A stretch of DNA of 64,000 bases, taken from the NCBI GenBank assembly GCA_028874215.1, contig JAPPLF010000041.1:79495-143494 (forward strand). Direction: 5' to 3'. The notes under the pieces were generated by a model that made no database searches, was not told the DNA's origin, and saw only the letters and a list, made by a program, of their open reading frames with translations. Of the stretch, positions 51,535 to 60,304 are shown piece after piece. This DNA is from Acidobacteriota bacterium. Its GTDB lineage: Bacteria; Acidobacteriota; UBA6911; RPQK01; JAJDTT01. The position numbers and the translations under genes are program-made. How positions within the stretch are numbered: the stretch's first letter is position 1; each line of letters begins with the position of its first letter.

Positions 51535-53180
51535 GCGCCAAGCGAAACGGAGAATCTCCCGTGAGTCGACGCCTTTGGACCCTGTTCGCGGCCCTGATAC
51601 TCCTGCTGCTGCCGGGGCAGGGAAGATCCGCCGCCGCGGAAGAACCGGTCCCCCTGGAGCCGGGCCGCAAACAGCTCTTCCTGGACGACCACATCGTCGG
51701 CGAGATCCAGAGTCTGGACCGGGTCATGCACCGGCCCGCCAAGCGGGGAGCCGTGCTGCTGCCGGACCGGCCCTGGGACGGCCGCTTCACCGCCACCGTC
51801 TCGGCGCCCATGTGGATCGAGGGGGAGGGACACTACAAGATGGTCTACGAGGGACGGCCTCTCCGGTACGCCGAAGAGGGCTTCCGTTGGGCGCTGGCCA
51901 CCTCCCGGGACGGCCTGGCCTGGGAAAAGCCCGACCTGGGCGCGGTGGACTTCCGCGGGTCCCGGGCCAACAACCTCATCGCCGCTCCGGAGAACAAGCG
52001 GCTCTGGCACGTGGTCCACGATCCCGAAGATCCCGATCCCGCCCGGCGGTACAAGGGATTCCTGGGCCACAGCGGCCGCCGGCCCGTGGTGAGCCCGGAC
52101 GCCGTGCACTGGACGATCCTGGAAGTTCCGGTCCTGCCGTCCGGCGATGCCGGCACCCTGACCTACGACCGGGAACGGCGCCGATTTCTGGGCCTGCTCA
52201 AGTTCGGCGGCAAGTATGGCCGTTCCTACAATCTCTCCGTCAGCAAGGACTTCGTGAACTGGTCGGAGCCCCGATTCTTCTTCAGCACCGACGATCGGGA
52301 CCAGGAGCACGCCCTTGAAGTGATCCGGAGACGGATCGCCGACCCGGGTCTGGCCCGGCCTCTCTTCGTGGACCCGGACCCGTCCATCGGATGGACACCG
52401 CCCGGCGTGGAGTTCCAAAACCGGGGGATCTGGAATGCCCAGTCCTACAACATCGGTGTCTTTCCTTACGAAGGCCTCTACATCGGATTGCCCATGATCT
52501 TCTACCCCACCGGGAGACGGCTTCCGGAGCGGCGCAACGCCGACGGGTTCCACCTGATCCAGTTGGCCATGACGCGGGACCTGCAGCATTGGGAGCGCCT
52601 GGGGAACCGCGAGCCCTTCATCGGGCCCTCGCGCCTGGACCAGGGCCTGGCCGGCAACTACGACCGGATGCAGTTGATGCCCACCAACCGTCCCGTGGAG
52701 AAGGACGAAGAACTGTGGTTCTACTACTCGGGCTTCAAGTGGCGGGTCTGCCCCTATGACCGGTACCTGGACGGGAGCCCGCGCAGCCCCGAAACCCTCA
52801 ATCCGCAGGAGCGCGCCGACTACGTGGAGGACGCCCATTCCGCCATACACGTGGCGGTTCTGCGCCGGGACGGCTTCGTGTCGCTGGACGCGGGACGGAG
52901 CGAAGGGACCCTGACCACCCGTCCCCTGGTGATGAGCGGCAGTCGCCTCTGGGTCAATCTGGACGCCGCGGAGGGCCGGATCCGGGTCGAGATCCTGGAT
53001 GCCGGCGGACGGCCCATCCCCGGGTTCTCCGGCGGCGATAGCCTCTCGCTCGGCGGCGACCGGACCCGGTTCCCGATCCGGTGGAATGGATCCGATTCCG
53101 TGGCCCGCTTGAGCGGACAGACCGTGGTTCTGAGGATTCAACTCCGAAAAGGCTCCCTCTACGCGCTCTGGACGGAATGA
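51531..53180 (+). CDS. Secreted beta-propeller glycosidase-like protein, paralogue 6
   Basis: A 549-residue exported protein closely related to paralogue 5 (RRYKGFLGHSGRRPVVSPD, GRSYNLSVSKDFVNWSEP, FYPTGRRLPE). Signature KQLFLDDHIVGE; C-terminal domain ending SLYALWTE. ATG 51531 overlaps the previous stop (ATGA). GTG 51561, with GGAGA seven bases upstream and directly before the signal peptide (SRRLWTLFAALILLLLPG), is an equally good start. Paralogues 5 and 6 form a second tandem duplication, separate from that of 1 and 2. Confidence 0.83.
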   Translation: MSAKRNGESPVSRRLWTLFAALILLLLPGQGRSAAAEEPVPLEPGRKQLFLDDHIVGEIQSLDRVMHRPAKRGAVLLPDRPWDGRFTATVSAPMWIEGEGHYKMVYEGRPLRYAEEGFRWALATSRDGLAWEKPDLGAVDFRGSRANNLIAAPENKRLWHVVHDPEDPDPARRYKGFLGHSGRRPVVSPDAVHWTILEVPVLPSGDAGTLTYDRERRRFLGLLKFGGKYGRSYNLSVSKDFVNWSEPRFFFSTDDRDQEHALEVIRRRIADPGLARPLFVDPDPSIGWTPPGVEFQNRGIWNAQSYNIGVFPYEGLYIGLPMIFYPTGRRLPERRNADGFHLIQLAMTRDLQHWERLGNREPFIGPSRLDQGLAGNYDRMQLMPTNRPVEKDEELWFYYSGFKWRVCPYDRYLDGSPRSPETLNPQERADYVEDAHSAIHVAVLRRDGFVSLDAGRSEGTLTTRPLVMSGSRLWVNLDAAEGRIRVEILDAGGRPIPGFSGGDSLSLGGDRTRFPIRWNGSDSVARLSGQTVVLRIQLRKGSLYALWTE

Positions 53181-54838
53181 GCCGGTCCCGGAACCAGGAA
53201 CCGTTGCCTCCGGCGAAGGGACTGTTGCCGGTCCTCCTTCTGGTCCTCCACGCCCAACTTCCGGCGAAAGACGGGGCCACGCCCCGTTTCGCCGACGTCA
53301 GCCGGGAGGCGGGGCTGGAATTCGTCCATCGAAACCAGGTCGCCGAACCCGATCCGGCGGCCAAGTACCTGATCGAGACCATGGGGTCCGGAGGCGGTTT
53401 TCTGGACTTCGACGACGACGGCTGGATGGACATCTATCTCGTCAACGGCCGCGGTTCGAACCGCCTCTACCGGAACCGCGGGGACGGGACCTTCGCCGAC
53501 GTCACCGGGGAGTCGGGAGCCGGGGACTCCTCCTACGGCATGGGGTGCACCTTCGGCGACTACGACAATGATGGCCGCGTGGACATCTACGTCACCAACG
53601 TGGGCCCCAACGTGCTCTACCGGAACCAGGGGGACGGCGCCTTCCAGGACGTGAGCAGGCAATCGGGGGTCGCGGATCCCCGATGGGGGACCAGCGCCGC
53701 CTTCGCCGATTACGACGGGGACGGGCTGTTGGACCTCTACCTGGCCAACTATCTGGAGTTCTCATTTCAGGACCATGAACCGTGCTATTTCCGGCAGATC
53801 CCCATCTACTGCTACCCCCATGGTTTTGACGGAGTGGGCAACGTCCTCTACCGGAACCTGGGAGGACGCACCTTCATCGACGTGACCCGGAGCGCCGGCT
53901 TGCGGGAGGAGGCCCGCTACAGCAAGAGTCTGGGAGTCCTCTGGCTGGATCTGGACCGGGACGGGCATCAGGACCTGTACGTGGCCAACGACACCACCGG
54001 AAACTACCTGTTCCGAAACCGGGGCGACGGCAGCTTTCAGGACATCTCCCTGGAATCGGGGACGGCCCTGGGCGGCTCCGGCATGGCCCAGGCCGGCATG
54101 GGGGTGGCCGCGGGCGACCTGGACGGACGAGGCCGCTTCCACGTCCTGGTCACCAACTACTCGCTCCAGTACAACGCCCTCTATTGGAACGAGGACGGAG
54201 AATTCTTCAGCGACCGGATCATCGACTCGGGGCTCTCGGGGCCCAGCTTCGTTCCCCTGGGATTCGGGGCCAACTTCTTCGATGCCGACAACGACGGCGA
54301 CCTGGACCTCTTCGTGGCCAACGGACACGTCCTGGAGGAGGCCGCCCGCGCCAATCCGGGCAGCCGGTACCGCCAGCCGAACCAGTTGTTCCTGAATGAC
54401 GGAAAGGGAAGGTTCGCCGAGGCCGGCGATCCCGGGGCCTACTTTTCGGTCCGGAACGTCTCCCGAGGCTCGGCCGTGGGCGATTTCAACAACGACGGCA
54501 AGCTGGACCTGCTGGTGACCAACTGCGGAGGCAAGGCTGACCTGCTGGAGAACCGCAGCGGGGGAGGCGGCAACTGGATCCGCTTCCGGCTGCGGGGAAC
54601 CCACTGCAACCGGGACGCCGTGGGGGCCCGGGCGACGCTTGGCGCCGGCGATCTGAAACTGGCCCGGGAACTTCGCTCGGCCAGCAGCTACCTGAGCCAG
54701 AACGACCCGCGGCTCCACTTCGGCCTGGGGCGACGAACGAAGGTCGATTCGATCCGCATCGACTGGCCGTGCGGCAGGACGCAGGACGTGACGCCGCCCC
54801 AAACTCTGAACCAGACTCTTTCCATTCAGGAACCGTGA
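53177..54838 (+). CDS. CRTAC1-family FG-GAP repeat protein with ASPIC/UnbV domain
   Basis: A 553-residue secreted protein: a short hydrophobic N-terminal segment (GLLPVLLLVLHAQLPA, about residues 16-31), then at least six FG-GAP repeats with calcium loops (DFDDDGWMDIYLVNG, DYDNDGRVDIYVTN, DYDGDGLLDLYLAN, DADNDGDLDLFVANG). The C-terminal ASPIC/UnbV domain (WIRFRLRGTHCNRDAVGARA … LHFGLGRRTKVDSIRIDWP) identifies the CRTAC1 group. These are surface or extracellular proteins of unclear function. It overlaps both neighbours by four bases. Confidence 0.93.
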   Translation: MSRSRNQEPLPPAKGLLPVLLLVLHAQLPAKDGATPRFADVSREAGLEFVHRNQVAEPDPAAKYLIETMGSGGGFLDFDDDGWMDIYLVNGRGSNRLYRNRGDGTFADVTGESGAGDSSYGMGCTFGDYDNDGRVDIYVTNVGPNVLYRNQGDGAFQDVSRQSGVADPRWGTSAAFADYDGDGLLDLYLANYLEFSFQDHEPCYFRQIPIYCYPHGFDGVGNVLYRNLGGRTFIDVTRSAGLREEARYSKSLGVLWLDLDRDGHQDLYVANDTTGNYLFRNRGDGSFQDISLESGTALGGSGMAQAGMGVAAGDLDGRGRFHVLVTNYSLQYNALYWNEDGEFFSDRIIDSGLSGPSFVPLGFGANFFDADNDGDLDLFVANGHVLEEAARANPGSRYRQPNQLFLNDGKGRFAEAGDPGAYFSVRNVSRGSAVGDFNNDGKLDLLVTNCGGKADLLENRSGGGGNWIRFRLRGTHCNRDAVGARATLGAGDLKLARELRSASSYLSQNDPRLHFGLGRRTKVDSIRIDWPCGRTQDVTPPQTLNQTLSIQEP

Positions 54839-56106
54839 AGACCGTCTCCGCGCTGCTGTTGCTCTTCCAGACTCTGGCCTCCCCGGGCGTACCGCTCCCG
54901 CTGGAGAGCGTCCTGGCCAAGATGCGCGACGACAACTACCTCGGCGCCCTGGAGGAGATCGAGGTCCTGCTGGGCGGTGGAAGGGGAGATCCCCGGCTCT
55001 ACTACCAGAAGGGCGTCTGCGAGACGGTCCTGGGGCGTTATGCGGTGGCGCTGGAGAGCTTTGAGCGAGCCCGGGAGGCCGGGTTCAAGGACGCTTGGAG
55101 GATTCGCTCCCGGACCGGAATCGTCTACTTCCACCAAGGCCGGCATCAAGATGCTCGGGAGGAGTTCCAGCGCATACTCGACGACCGGCCCGGGGACCCC
55201 GATGCGCTGTACTACCGGGGACGCATCGAGCTGAAGCAGGGCCGTTTTCGGGAGGCAGGGGAGACCCTTCTTGCGGTGTTGGATGCAGACCCCGAATACG
55301 ATCCGGCTCTCTTCCATCTGGGACGGGCGCTCCTCCGGCAGGGCCGCCTCGACGAGGGCCGGGGCATCCTTCGTTTCCACCGGAAACGGGAACATCTGAA
55401 GAAGCAGCTACGGACTCTGCTGAATCTGGCTGCCTCTCCCCAGGCATCCGCCTCCGTGCACCTGGAGCTGGCGGGCGTCTACCTGGAGCTGGGCCGGCCC
55501 AGTTTGGCTCAAGATGCGATCAAGAAGGCCGAAGAGCTGGACAGCGGCCACGCCGAAATAGACCTGTATCGAGGCGGGCTGGCCTGGCTCCGGGGCTCAT
55601 ATTCCGAAGCCGTCCGGCGGCTGAGCGAATACGCCCGTTCCCATCCCGGCGACTGCCGCCTGCTCAACTTTCTGGGCAGAAGCCTCAAGGCCGACGGCAG
55701 GAAGGGAGAAGCCCTCTCCGAGTTACGGAAGGCGGCCCGTCGATGCACTGTCGGCGCCGGCCTCCTGGCCGACCTGGCCGAGTTGGAGTTGGAAGCCGGC
55801 CAATTTCAGCGGGCCGCAACCCACGCGGGCATGATCATCGACCTCAACCCCCTGGCGCCGGTCGGCCCTTTTCTGATGGCCGTCGCCAGTCTCCACCGCC
55901 GGCAGTTCCATGAGGCCGAATCCTGGGCCTTAAAGGCGCTGGACCTGGAGCGGCGTCTGGCTCTCCTGCCAACGGACAGGGAAGGCTCGGTCGCCCGCTC
56001 GGAGCATCACCGGTTGCTCCACGCCGTCTACGTCAGGTTGGGCAATACGGTGAAGGCGCGGGAGCACGAGGAGAAGATGAAGCCTCTATCGAGCCCTGGA
56101 GAGTAG
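54835..56106 (+). CDS. Tetratricopeptide repeat protein (exported)
   Basis: A 423-residue protein of about nine TPR-like units after an N-terminal signal (KTVSALLLLFQTLASPG). Typical units are DPRLYYQKGVCETVLGRYAV-ALESFERA, DPDALYYRGRIELKQGRFRE and RLLNFLGRSLKADGRKGEAL. GTG 54835 overlaps the CRTAC1 stop (GTGA). CRTAC1 and TPR proteins are frequently neighbours in acidobacteria. Its 3' end runs directly into the remnant of a toxin gene. Confidence 0.9.
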   Translation: MKTVSALLLLFQTLASPGVPLPLESVLAKMRDDNYLGALEEIEVLLGGGRGDPRLYYQKGVCETVLGRYAVALESFERAREAGFKDAWRIRSRTGIVYFHQGRHQDAREEFQRILDDRPGDPDALYYRGRIELKQGRFREAGETLLAVLDADPEYDPALFHLGRALLRQGRLDEGRGILRFHRKREHLKKQLRTLLNLAASPQASASVHLELAGVYLELGRPSLAQDAIKKAEELDSGHAEIDLYRGGLAWLRGSYSEAVRRLSEYARSHPGDCRLLNFLGRSLKADGRKGEALSELRKAARRCTVGAGLLADLAELELEAGQFQRAATHAGMIIDLNPLAPVGPFLMAVASLHRRQFHEAESWALKALDLERRLALLPTDREGSVARSEHHRLLHAVYVRLGNTVKAREHEEKMKPLSSPGE

Positions 56107-56246
56107 TGTATGTCACCGAGATCGCGAAAAAGCTGTGGGTGCTGCACGCTTTCCAGAAGAAATCCAAAACGGGTATCCGGACGCCAAAATCCGAGATCGA
56201 CCTCATCCGGGCGCGTCTCAGACGATTAAGGAAGGAACTGATGTGA
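56088..56246 (+). pseudogene. HigB/RelE-type toxin, 3' remnant
   Basis: The frame encodes about 52 residues that match the C-terminal half of phage Gp49/HigB-like toxins: EPWRVVYVTEIAKKLWVLHA, then FQKKSKTGIRTPKSEIDLIR and RARLRRLRKEL. The N-terminal half is absent; upstream the same DNA encodes the end of the TPR protein. The stop codon overlaps the ATG of the antitoxin (TGATG), the normal toxin-antitoxin junction. No start codon with a ribosome site is visible, so the toxin is presumed dead. Confidence 0.7.
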
Positions 56247-56608
56247 TGACGGATGAGAACTTCGAACTGGTCGAGGGAAGCGGCAATATCTTTCGCGATT
56301 TCGGGGACCCTGAGGCCGATCTGAAGCAGGCCAAGGCCATCCTCGCAGCTCGGATCATCGCCGTGCTGGACGAACGCGGTCTCAGCGTGCGAAAGGCGGC
56401 GAGTATCACCGGCTTCGCAGCCGCCGACTTCTCGCGTATCCGAAACGCAAATCTTGGACGGTTCACGCTGGACCGGATGATCAGGATGATTGGTGCGTTA
56501 GACGACCACATAAGAGTAACGATTCAGGTCGGTCTGCGCGCGGAAGACCCAGCGACGACGACAGACGTCGGAGCGGGGACACTCCCGTCCCCGGCAACGA
56601 GGGGGTAG
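56246..56608 (+). CDS. HigA/XRE-type antitoxin
   Basis: A 120-residue protein with a helix-turn-helix of the short HigA type (ILAARIIAVLDERGLSVRKA, ASITGFAAADFSRIRNANLG, FTLDRMIRMIGALD). It would bind the operator of its operon and the toxin. It remains intact although the toxin gene before it is truncated. The last 20 residues (after IQVGLRAED) are low-complexity and overlap a GGGGAC/GTCCCC hairpin, so the original end may have been extended. AAGGA lies upstream of ATG 56246. Confidence 0.87.
   Translation: MTDENFELVEGSGNIFRDFGDPEADLKQAKAILAARIIAVLDERGLSVRKAASITGFAAADFSRIRNANLGRFTLDRMIRMIGALDDHIRVTIQVGLRAEDPATTTDVGAGTLPSPATRG
56574..56593. repeat. GGGGAC/GTCCCC hairpin, copy 1
   Basis: CGGGGAC and GTCCCCG pair over seven bases around a six-base loop, inside the last codons of the HigA-like gene. 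One of four similar hairpins in the window. Confidence 0.45.
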
Positions 56609-56627
56609 GGGGGACGTTAGTCTCCCC
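56608..56627 (+). terminator. Terminator-like hairpin, copy 2
   Basis: GGGGGGAC pairs with GTCTCCCC (eight pairs including one G-U) around the loop GTTA, followed by TTTA. It starts at the stop codon of the HigA-like gene and may end transcription from the left. Confidence 0.5.
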
Positions 56628-56649
56628 TTTACAATTCCAACACGGTAGA

Positions 56650-56673
56650 GGGGGGGACAAGGACGTCCCCCCC
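56650..56673. terminator. Terminator-like hairpin, copy 3
   Basis: GGGGGGGAC pairs perfectly with GTCCCCCCC around a six-base loop. It sits between the convergent HigA-like and TonB receptor genes, 13 bases beyond the receptor stop codon. Confidence 0.45.
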
Positions 56674-56685
56674 CTCCTCTCTCCC

Positions 56686-59600
56686 TCAGAACGAAAACCG
56701 GAACGCGAACTGGAGCCGGCGCGGCTGGGAGGCGGAAGAGACCCTTCCGGCACCGCCGCTCTCGATGGCGTCCTGTCCGCCCTTGCCACCGGGCGTATCG
56801 AAGATGGGATGGTTGAAGGCGTTGAACATTTCCACGCGGAAATCCAACTCCTTTTCCTCTCCCAGGGCGAACGCCTTGTGGAGGCCGATGTCGAAGACGC
56901 TGATTCCATCCCCCTCCAGCGGCCACATGTGTGAGTTGCCGAATCGTCCCACGGCCGGTATCGCGAAGGCGCTCACGTCGTAGTAGCGATCCACCGTCCT
57001 CTGGCTCTCGGGGAGTTGACCTGTACTCAACCGGTCGGGCATCAGCAAGCGCCGGGAACCGATGTCGTTCACGTCTCGTCCCACCCGGACGCCGAACGGC
57101 GACCCGGTGGCCGCGGTAATGACGGAGGTGGCCTCCCAACCTCCCAGCAAGGTCCTGGTGAGGCCGGTGGCGTTCCGAAAGATGGGCAGTCTCCAGGTGA
57201 AGGCCGTGTAATAGCTGTGGAGCCGGTCCCACTTGGTCCGGGTGTTGAGCGGCGTGCGGTCGAACTCGTTGGGCACCACCGCGATATAGGTTCCGGCGTA
57301 ATTGGTGGCGAAGACCCGGCCGTAGGTCCAACCGGCCGAAATTCCAAGGCCGTCCCTCGGCATCCGCTCGATCTTGGCCTGCAGCGAGTTGTAGTGCTGC
57401 GACCCGTCGAAGCGGATCTGCAGGGTGGTGGCGATCAGCGGATAGGGGCGCCTCATATCCCGGTTCCCTTCCGCCCGGATCGTCTCTCCAGTGTTCAGGA
57501 TGATGGGCTGCCCGGCGATCTGCGACACGTTCCAGGCCCGATGATTTCTCATGTGCCGGCCCTGATTGCCCACGTAGGCGATTTCCACCTTGGTGTCGTC
57601 GAACAGCTCGTGCTGAATCGACAGGTTGTAGCTGTAGACCTGGCCGGTCTGGGAGCCGCTGCCGTCATACGAGTAGGCGCCGTCGCTGTGCACTCTGGCC
57701 GCCGACGTGGAGGGCAGGTCCAGGAAGCCGCCGTGCATGTACTCGGGAACCTGTCCCCGAGCCTGGATGCCGCGGACGGTGCCCACATAGGGGCCGACCC
57801 AGCCGACGCCCACCTTCCAGCCACCGTACTCCTGGTCGAAAGACAGGCCGCCACCGGCGCGCAGGACCGTCCGGTTGGTGCCGAACATCCGCCAGGCGAT
57901 TCCCACTCTGGGGGCGAAGCTCTGCCAGGGAACCCCCCGGCAGCGCTGGCTGTCCAGTTCCACCACCGGGACCACCAGGACCTCCCGCTGGCCGTTGGTC
58001 ACCAGGGGAGAGTCATAGGGGAAACCCTTGGGCACCATGTGGACGGGGTTGTCCCGCCCTCCGGTCACGTCTATAAAACAGTTCCCCTTGTTGTCCAGCC
58101 AGTGCTCCGGAAGGGGGATTTCGTGCCTCAATCCAATGTTCAGGCTGAGGTCCGGCGTGACCTTCCAGTCGTCGTTGATGAACCAGTTGTAGGCCGACTG
58201 ATTGTAGCCGCCAAAGTTTCCGAGGCCGTATCCGGCCCCTCCCGTGATCCTGGCCTGAGCATCCGACACGGTGCCGAGCAGGAAATCGGCGTAGGGCTGG
58301 CCGAAGGTGGACCCTGTGATGCCGCCGTCGGCGCCGTAGGTGATCTGCCCCGTCTGATAGCCGTTGAAGCTGACCCGAGCCGTGGGCCTCACCCAGCCCA
58401 GCCGCACGTTCATGTTCCGAATGGTCCCGATTCCGACTTTCAGGTAGTGATTGCCCTTGCGCCAGGAGGCCGTCTCCTTGATGCTGAACCCCCAGTCGCC
58501 CTGGTCGAACTCGCCCTGGCCCTGGATGTTGGAATACCCGCTGATGCCGATGGAAGGCAGGTCGGCGGGACCGCGCTGGCCGTTGTCGCCGATGGCGAAG
58601 ATGCCGTCCTGCCCCGCCAGGTCGTAGCCGAACTCCTGGAACCAATCCACCGTGTCGGCGCTGTTGTTGCCGAAGTCAGACTTCCAACCGGTGAAGTTCA
58701 ACTCGTTCACCACGTTGGTCCCGATCGGCTTGACCCAGCCGCCGCTGGTCTGCCACCCGGTCTCCAGCTCGGTAAACACCTCGTAGACGTTGCTTCTCAT
58801 CCCGGGAACGCCCAGGCGGCCGCGCCCGACGAAGAAGCCGAAGGATCCGGCCGACGCCGAGCCGTGGGAGATCTGCGGGTCGTTCTGCCAGGTCCAGCGC
58901 CCGAAGAGCGTCGAATCATCGCCCAAGTGGTGATCCCCTCGAATCGAGACCTTGTTCTTCACCTGGTCGATGACGTGGGGATAGGCGTAGTTGGGATAGA
59001 CGTTCTGGTTTGGAGATGGCCAGGGCACCTTGTCCCGAACCGCCAGGGAGACGGGGTGGATTCTGCTGGTGGGGATGACGTTGTTGGGAAATTGGACCCG
59101 CTGCCCGTCGACCACGTTGAAGGGGTCGTAGATGGGAATCAGGCCGTGCTTCCCGTCGCCCGCTCCGAAATTTCCCGCTAACTCCGAGGCGGGAGGAACG
59201 TCCATGAAGCCGGTCAGGTTCGACTCGTCCATGAAACGCTCATAGCTGGCGTAGAAGAAGGTCTTGTCCTTGATGATGGGCCCGCCCACGGCGCCGCCGA
59301 AGGTATGGCGGCTCAACGGCAGCTTGCCCAGTCCGGTCCGGTTGGCGAAAAAGCCGTTGGCGTCGAACGCTTCGTTGCGCAGATACTCCCAGGCGAAGCC
59401 GTGAAACTCGTTGCTGCCGCTGTGGCTGGTCATGCTCACCACGGCCCCTCCGACCCGGCCGTACTCGGCCGAGAAGGTGTTGCTGATCACCTTGAACTGC
59501 TTGACCGTCTCCGGCGTCGGATTCACGGTGGCCCGCTGATCGTAGAGCCTCTGGGCGCCGGCGCCGTCCAGCATGATCTGGTTGGAGTCGGGCCGCAGGC

Positions 59601-60174
59601 CGTTGACCGACGGAAGGCCACCCGAGTCACGGACGAAGCGGGGGTCCGTCGAGTAGCGAACGCTGACCGAACCGGTGGAGAGCTCCGCCAGCAGGATCAG
59701 ATTCCGGTCGTTGATGGGCAGCTCCGTGATCTGGGTCTCGTCCAGCGTGGTGCTGATGTCCGCCGTGTCCGTGTCCAGCGCCGTGGTCTGTCCCATGACG
59801 GTGACCTGCTCGGCGATCTCGCCGGGAGCCAGGAGAAAATCGAGGCGCGCCACCTGGCCGGTGTTCAAGCGAACCTCGGCCACGTGGGTCTTGAATCCGG
59901 GCAATTCCGCCCGGGCCTCGTAGACACCGGCGATGAGCTTGTCCACCAGGTAGTTCCCCGTGTCGTTGCTGACTGCGGCTCGGGGAATGTTGGTTTCCGT
60001 GTTGGTGACGGTGATCTCGACCCCTGGGACCACGGCTCCCGTCTGGTCGATGACGCGTCCCACGATCTGTCCGTACGTGGTCAACTGACCGTAGGCGTGG
60101 GGCAGGGAGAGGCAAATGACGAGTGTCAGGGTGAGCGCCAGGATGCCGGGGCGCAGACGAGGTGCCTGATGCAT
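56686..60174 (-). CDS. Large TonB-dependent receptor (Oar-like)
   Basis: A 1162-residue outer-membrane receptor. Signal peptide about residues 1-29; carboxypeptidase-regulatory domain about 32-125 (GQIVGRVIDQTGAVVPGVEI … PGFKTHVAEVRL); plug about 130-300 (DETQITELPINDRNLILLAE, SNTFSAEYGRVGGAVVSMTS, SGSNEFHGFAWEYLRNEAFD); long barrel ending LQFAFRFSF. This architecture is expanded in Acidobacteriota and used for uptake or export of large molecules. The ribosome site AAGGAGGT, a full anti-SD match, is five bases before ATG 60174. No SusD-type partner gene is present. Confidence 0.95.
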   Translation of the reverse strand: MHQAPRLRPGILALTLTLVICLSLPHAYGQLTTYGQIVGRVIDQTGAVVPGVEITVTNTETNIPRAAVSNDTGNYLVDKLIAGVYEARAELPGFKTHVAEVRLNTGQVARLDFLLAPGEIAEQVTVMGQTTALDTDTADISTTLDETQITELPINDRNLILLAELSTGSVSVRYSTDPRFVRDSGGLPSVNGLRPDSNQIMLDGAGAQRLYDQRATVNPTPETVKQFKVISNTFSAEYGRVGGAVVSMTSHSGSNEFHGFAWEYLRNEAFDANGFFANRTGLGKLPLSRHTFGGAVGGPIIKDKTFFYASYERFMDESNLTGFMDVPPASELAGNFGAGDGKHGLIPIYDPFNVVDGQRVQFPNNVIPTSRIHPVSLAVRDKVPWPSPNQNVYPNYAYPHVIDQVKNKVSIRGDHHLGDDSTLFGRWTWQNDPQISHGSASAGSFGFFVGRGRLGVPGMRSNVYEVFTELETGWQTSGGWVKPIGTNVVNELNFTGWKSDFGNNSADTVDWFQEFGYDLAGQDGIFAIGDNGQRGPADLPSIGISGYSNIQGQGEFDQGDWGFSIKETASWRKGNHYLKVGIGTIRNMNVRLGWVRPTARVSFNGYQTGQITYGADGGITGSTFGQPYADFLLGTVSDAQARITGGAGYGLGNFGGYNQSAYNWFINDDWKVTPDLSLNIGLRHEIPLPEHWLDNKGNCFIDVTGGRDNPVHMVPKGFPYDSPLVTNGQREVLVVPVVELDSQRCRGVPWQSFAPRVGIAWRMFGTNRTVLRAGGGLSFDQEYGGWKVGVGWVGPYVGTVRGIQARGQVPEYMHGGFLDLPSTSAARVHSDGAYSYDGSGSQTGQVYSYNLSIQHELFDDTKVEIAYVGNQGRHMRNHRAWNVSQIAGQPIILNTGETIRAEGNRDMRRPYPLIATTLQIRFDGSQHYNSLQAKIERMPRDGLGISAGWTYGRVFATNYAGTYIAVVPNEFDRTPLNTRTKWDRLHSYYTAFTWRLPIFRNATGLTRTLLGGWEATSVITAATGSPFGVRVGRDVNDIGSRRLLMPDRLSTGQLPESQRTVDRYYDVSAFAIPAVGRFGNSHMWPLEGDGISVFDIGLHKAFALGEEKELDFRVEMFNAFNHPIFDTPGGKGGQDAIESGGAGRVSSASQPRRLQFAFRFSF

Positions 60175-60304
60175 CAGCGACCTCCTTGAGTTGTGCGGAC
60201 TGCCTGGGAATGCAGACTAATTGCTTGAAAGCATGGTAGCCACAACGGGCCCATGAGTCAACAAGGCATGTTCTTCTCCTGTTCACCTCTCTGCTTTTTG
60301 GAGC

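Noticed and set aside
36313..53180. A SusCD-type polysaccharide utilisation locus
   Set aside because: There is a TonB receptor but no SusD-like lipoprotein and no hybrid two-component or ECF regulator, so the term does not fit.
57016..59181. A 721-codon open frame on the plus strand inside the large TonB receptor
   Set aside because: It is antisense to a receptor with clear plug and barrel motifs and looks like a composition artefact.
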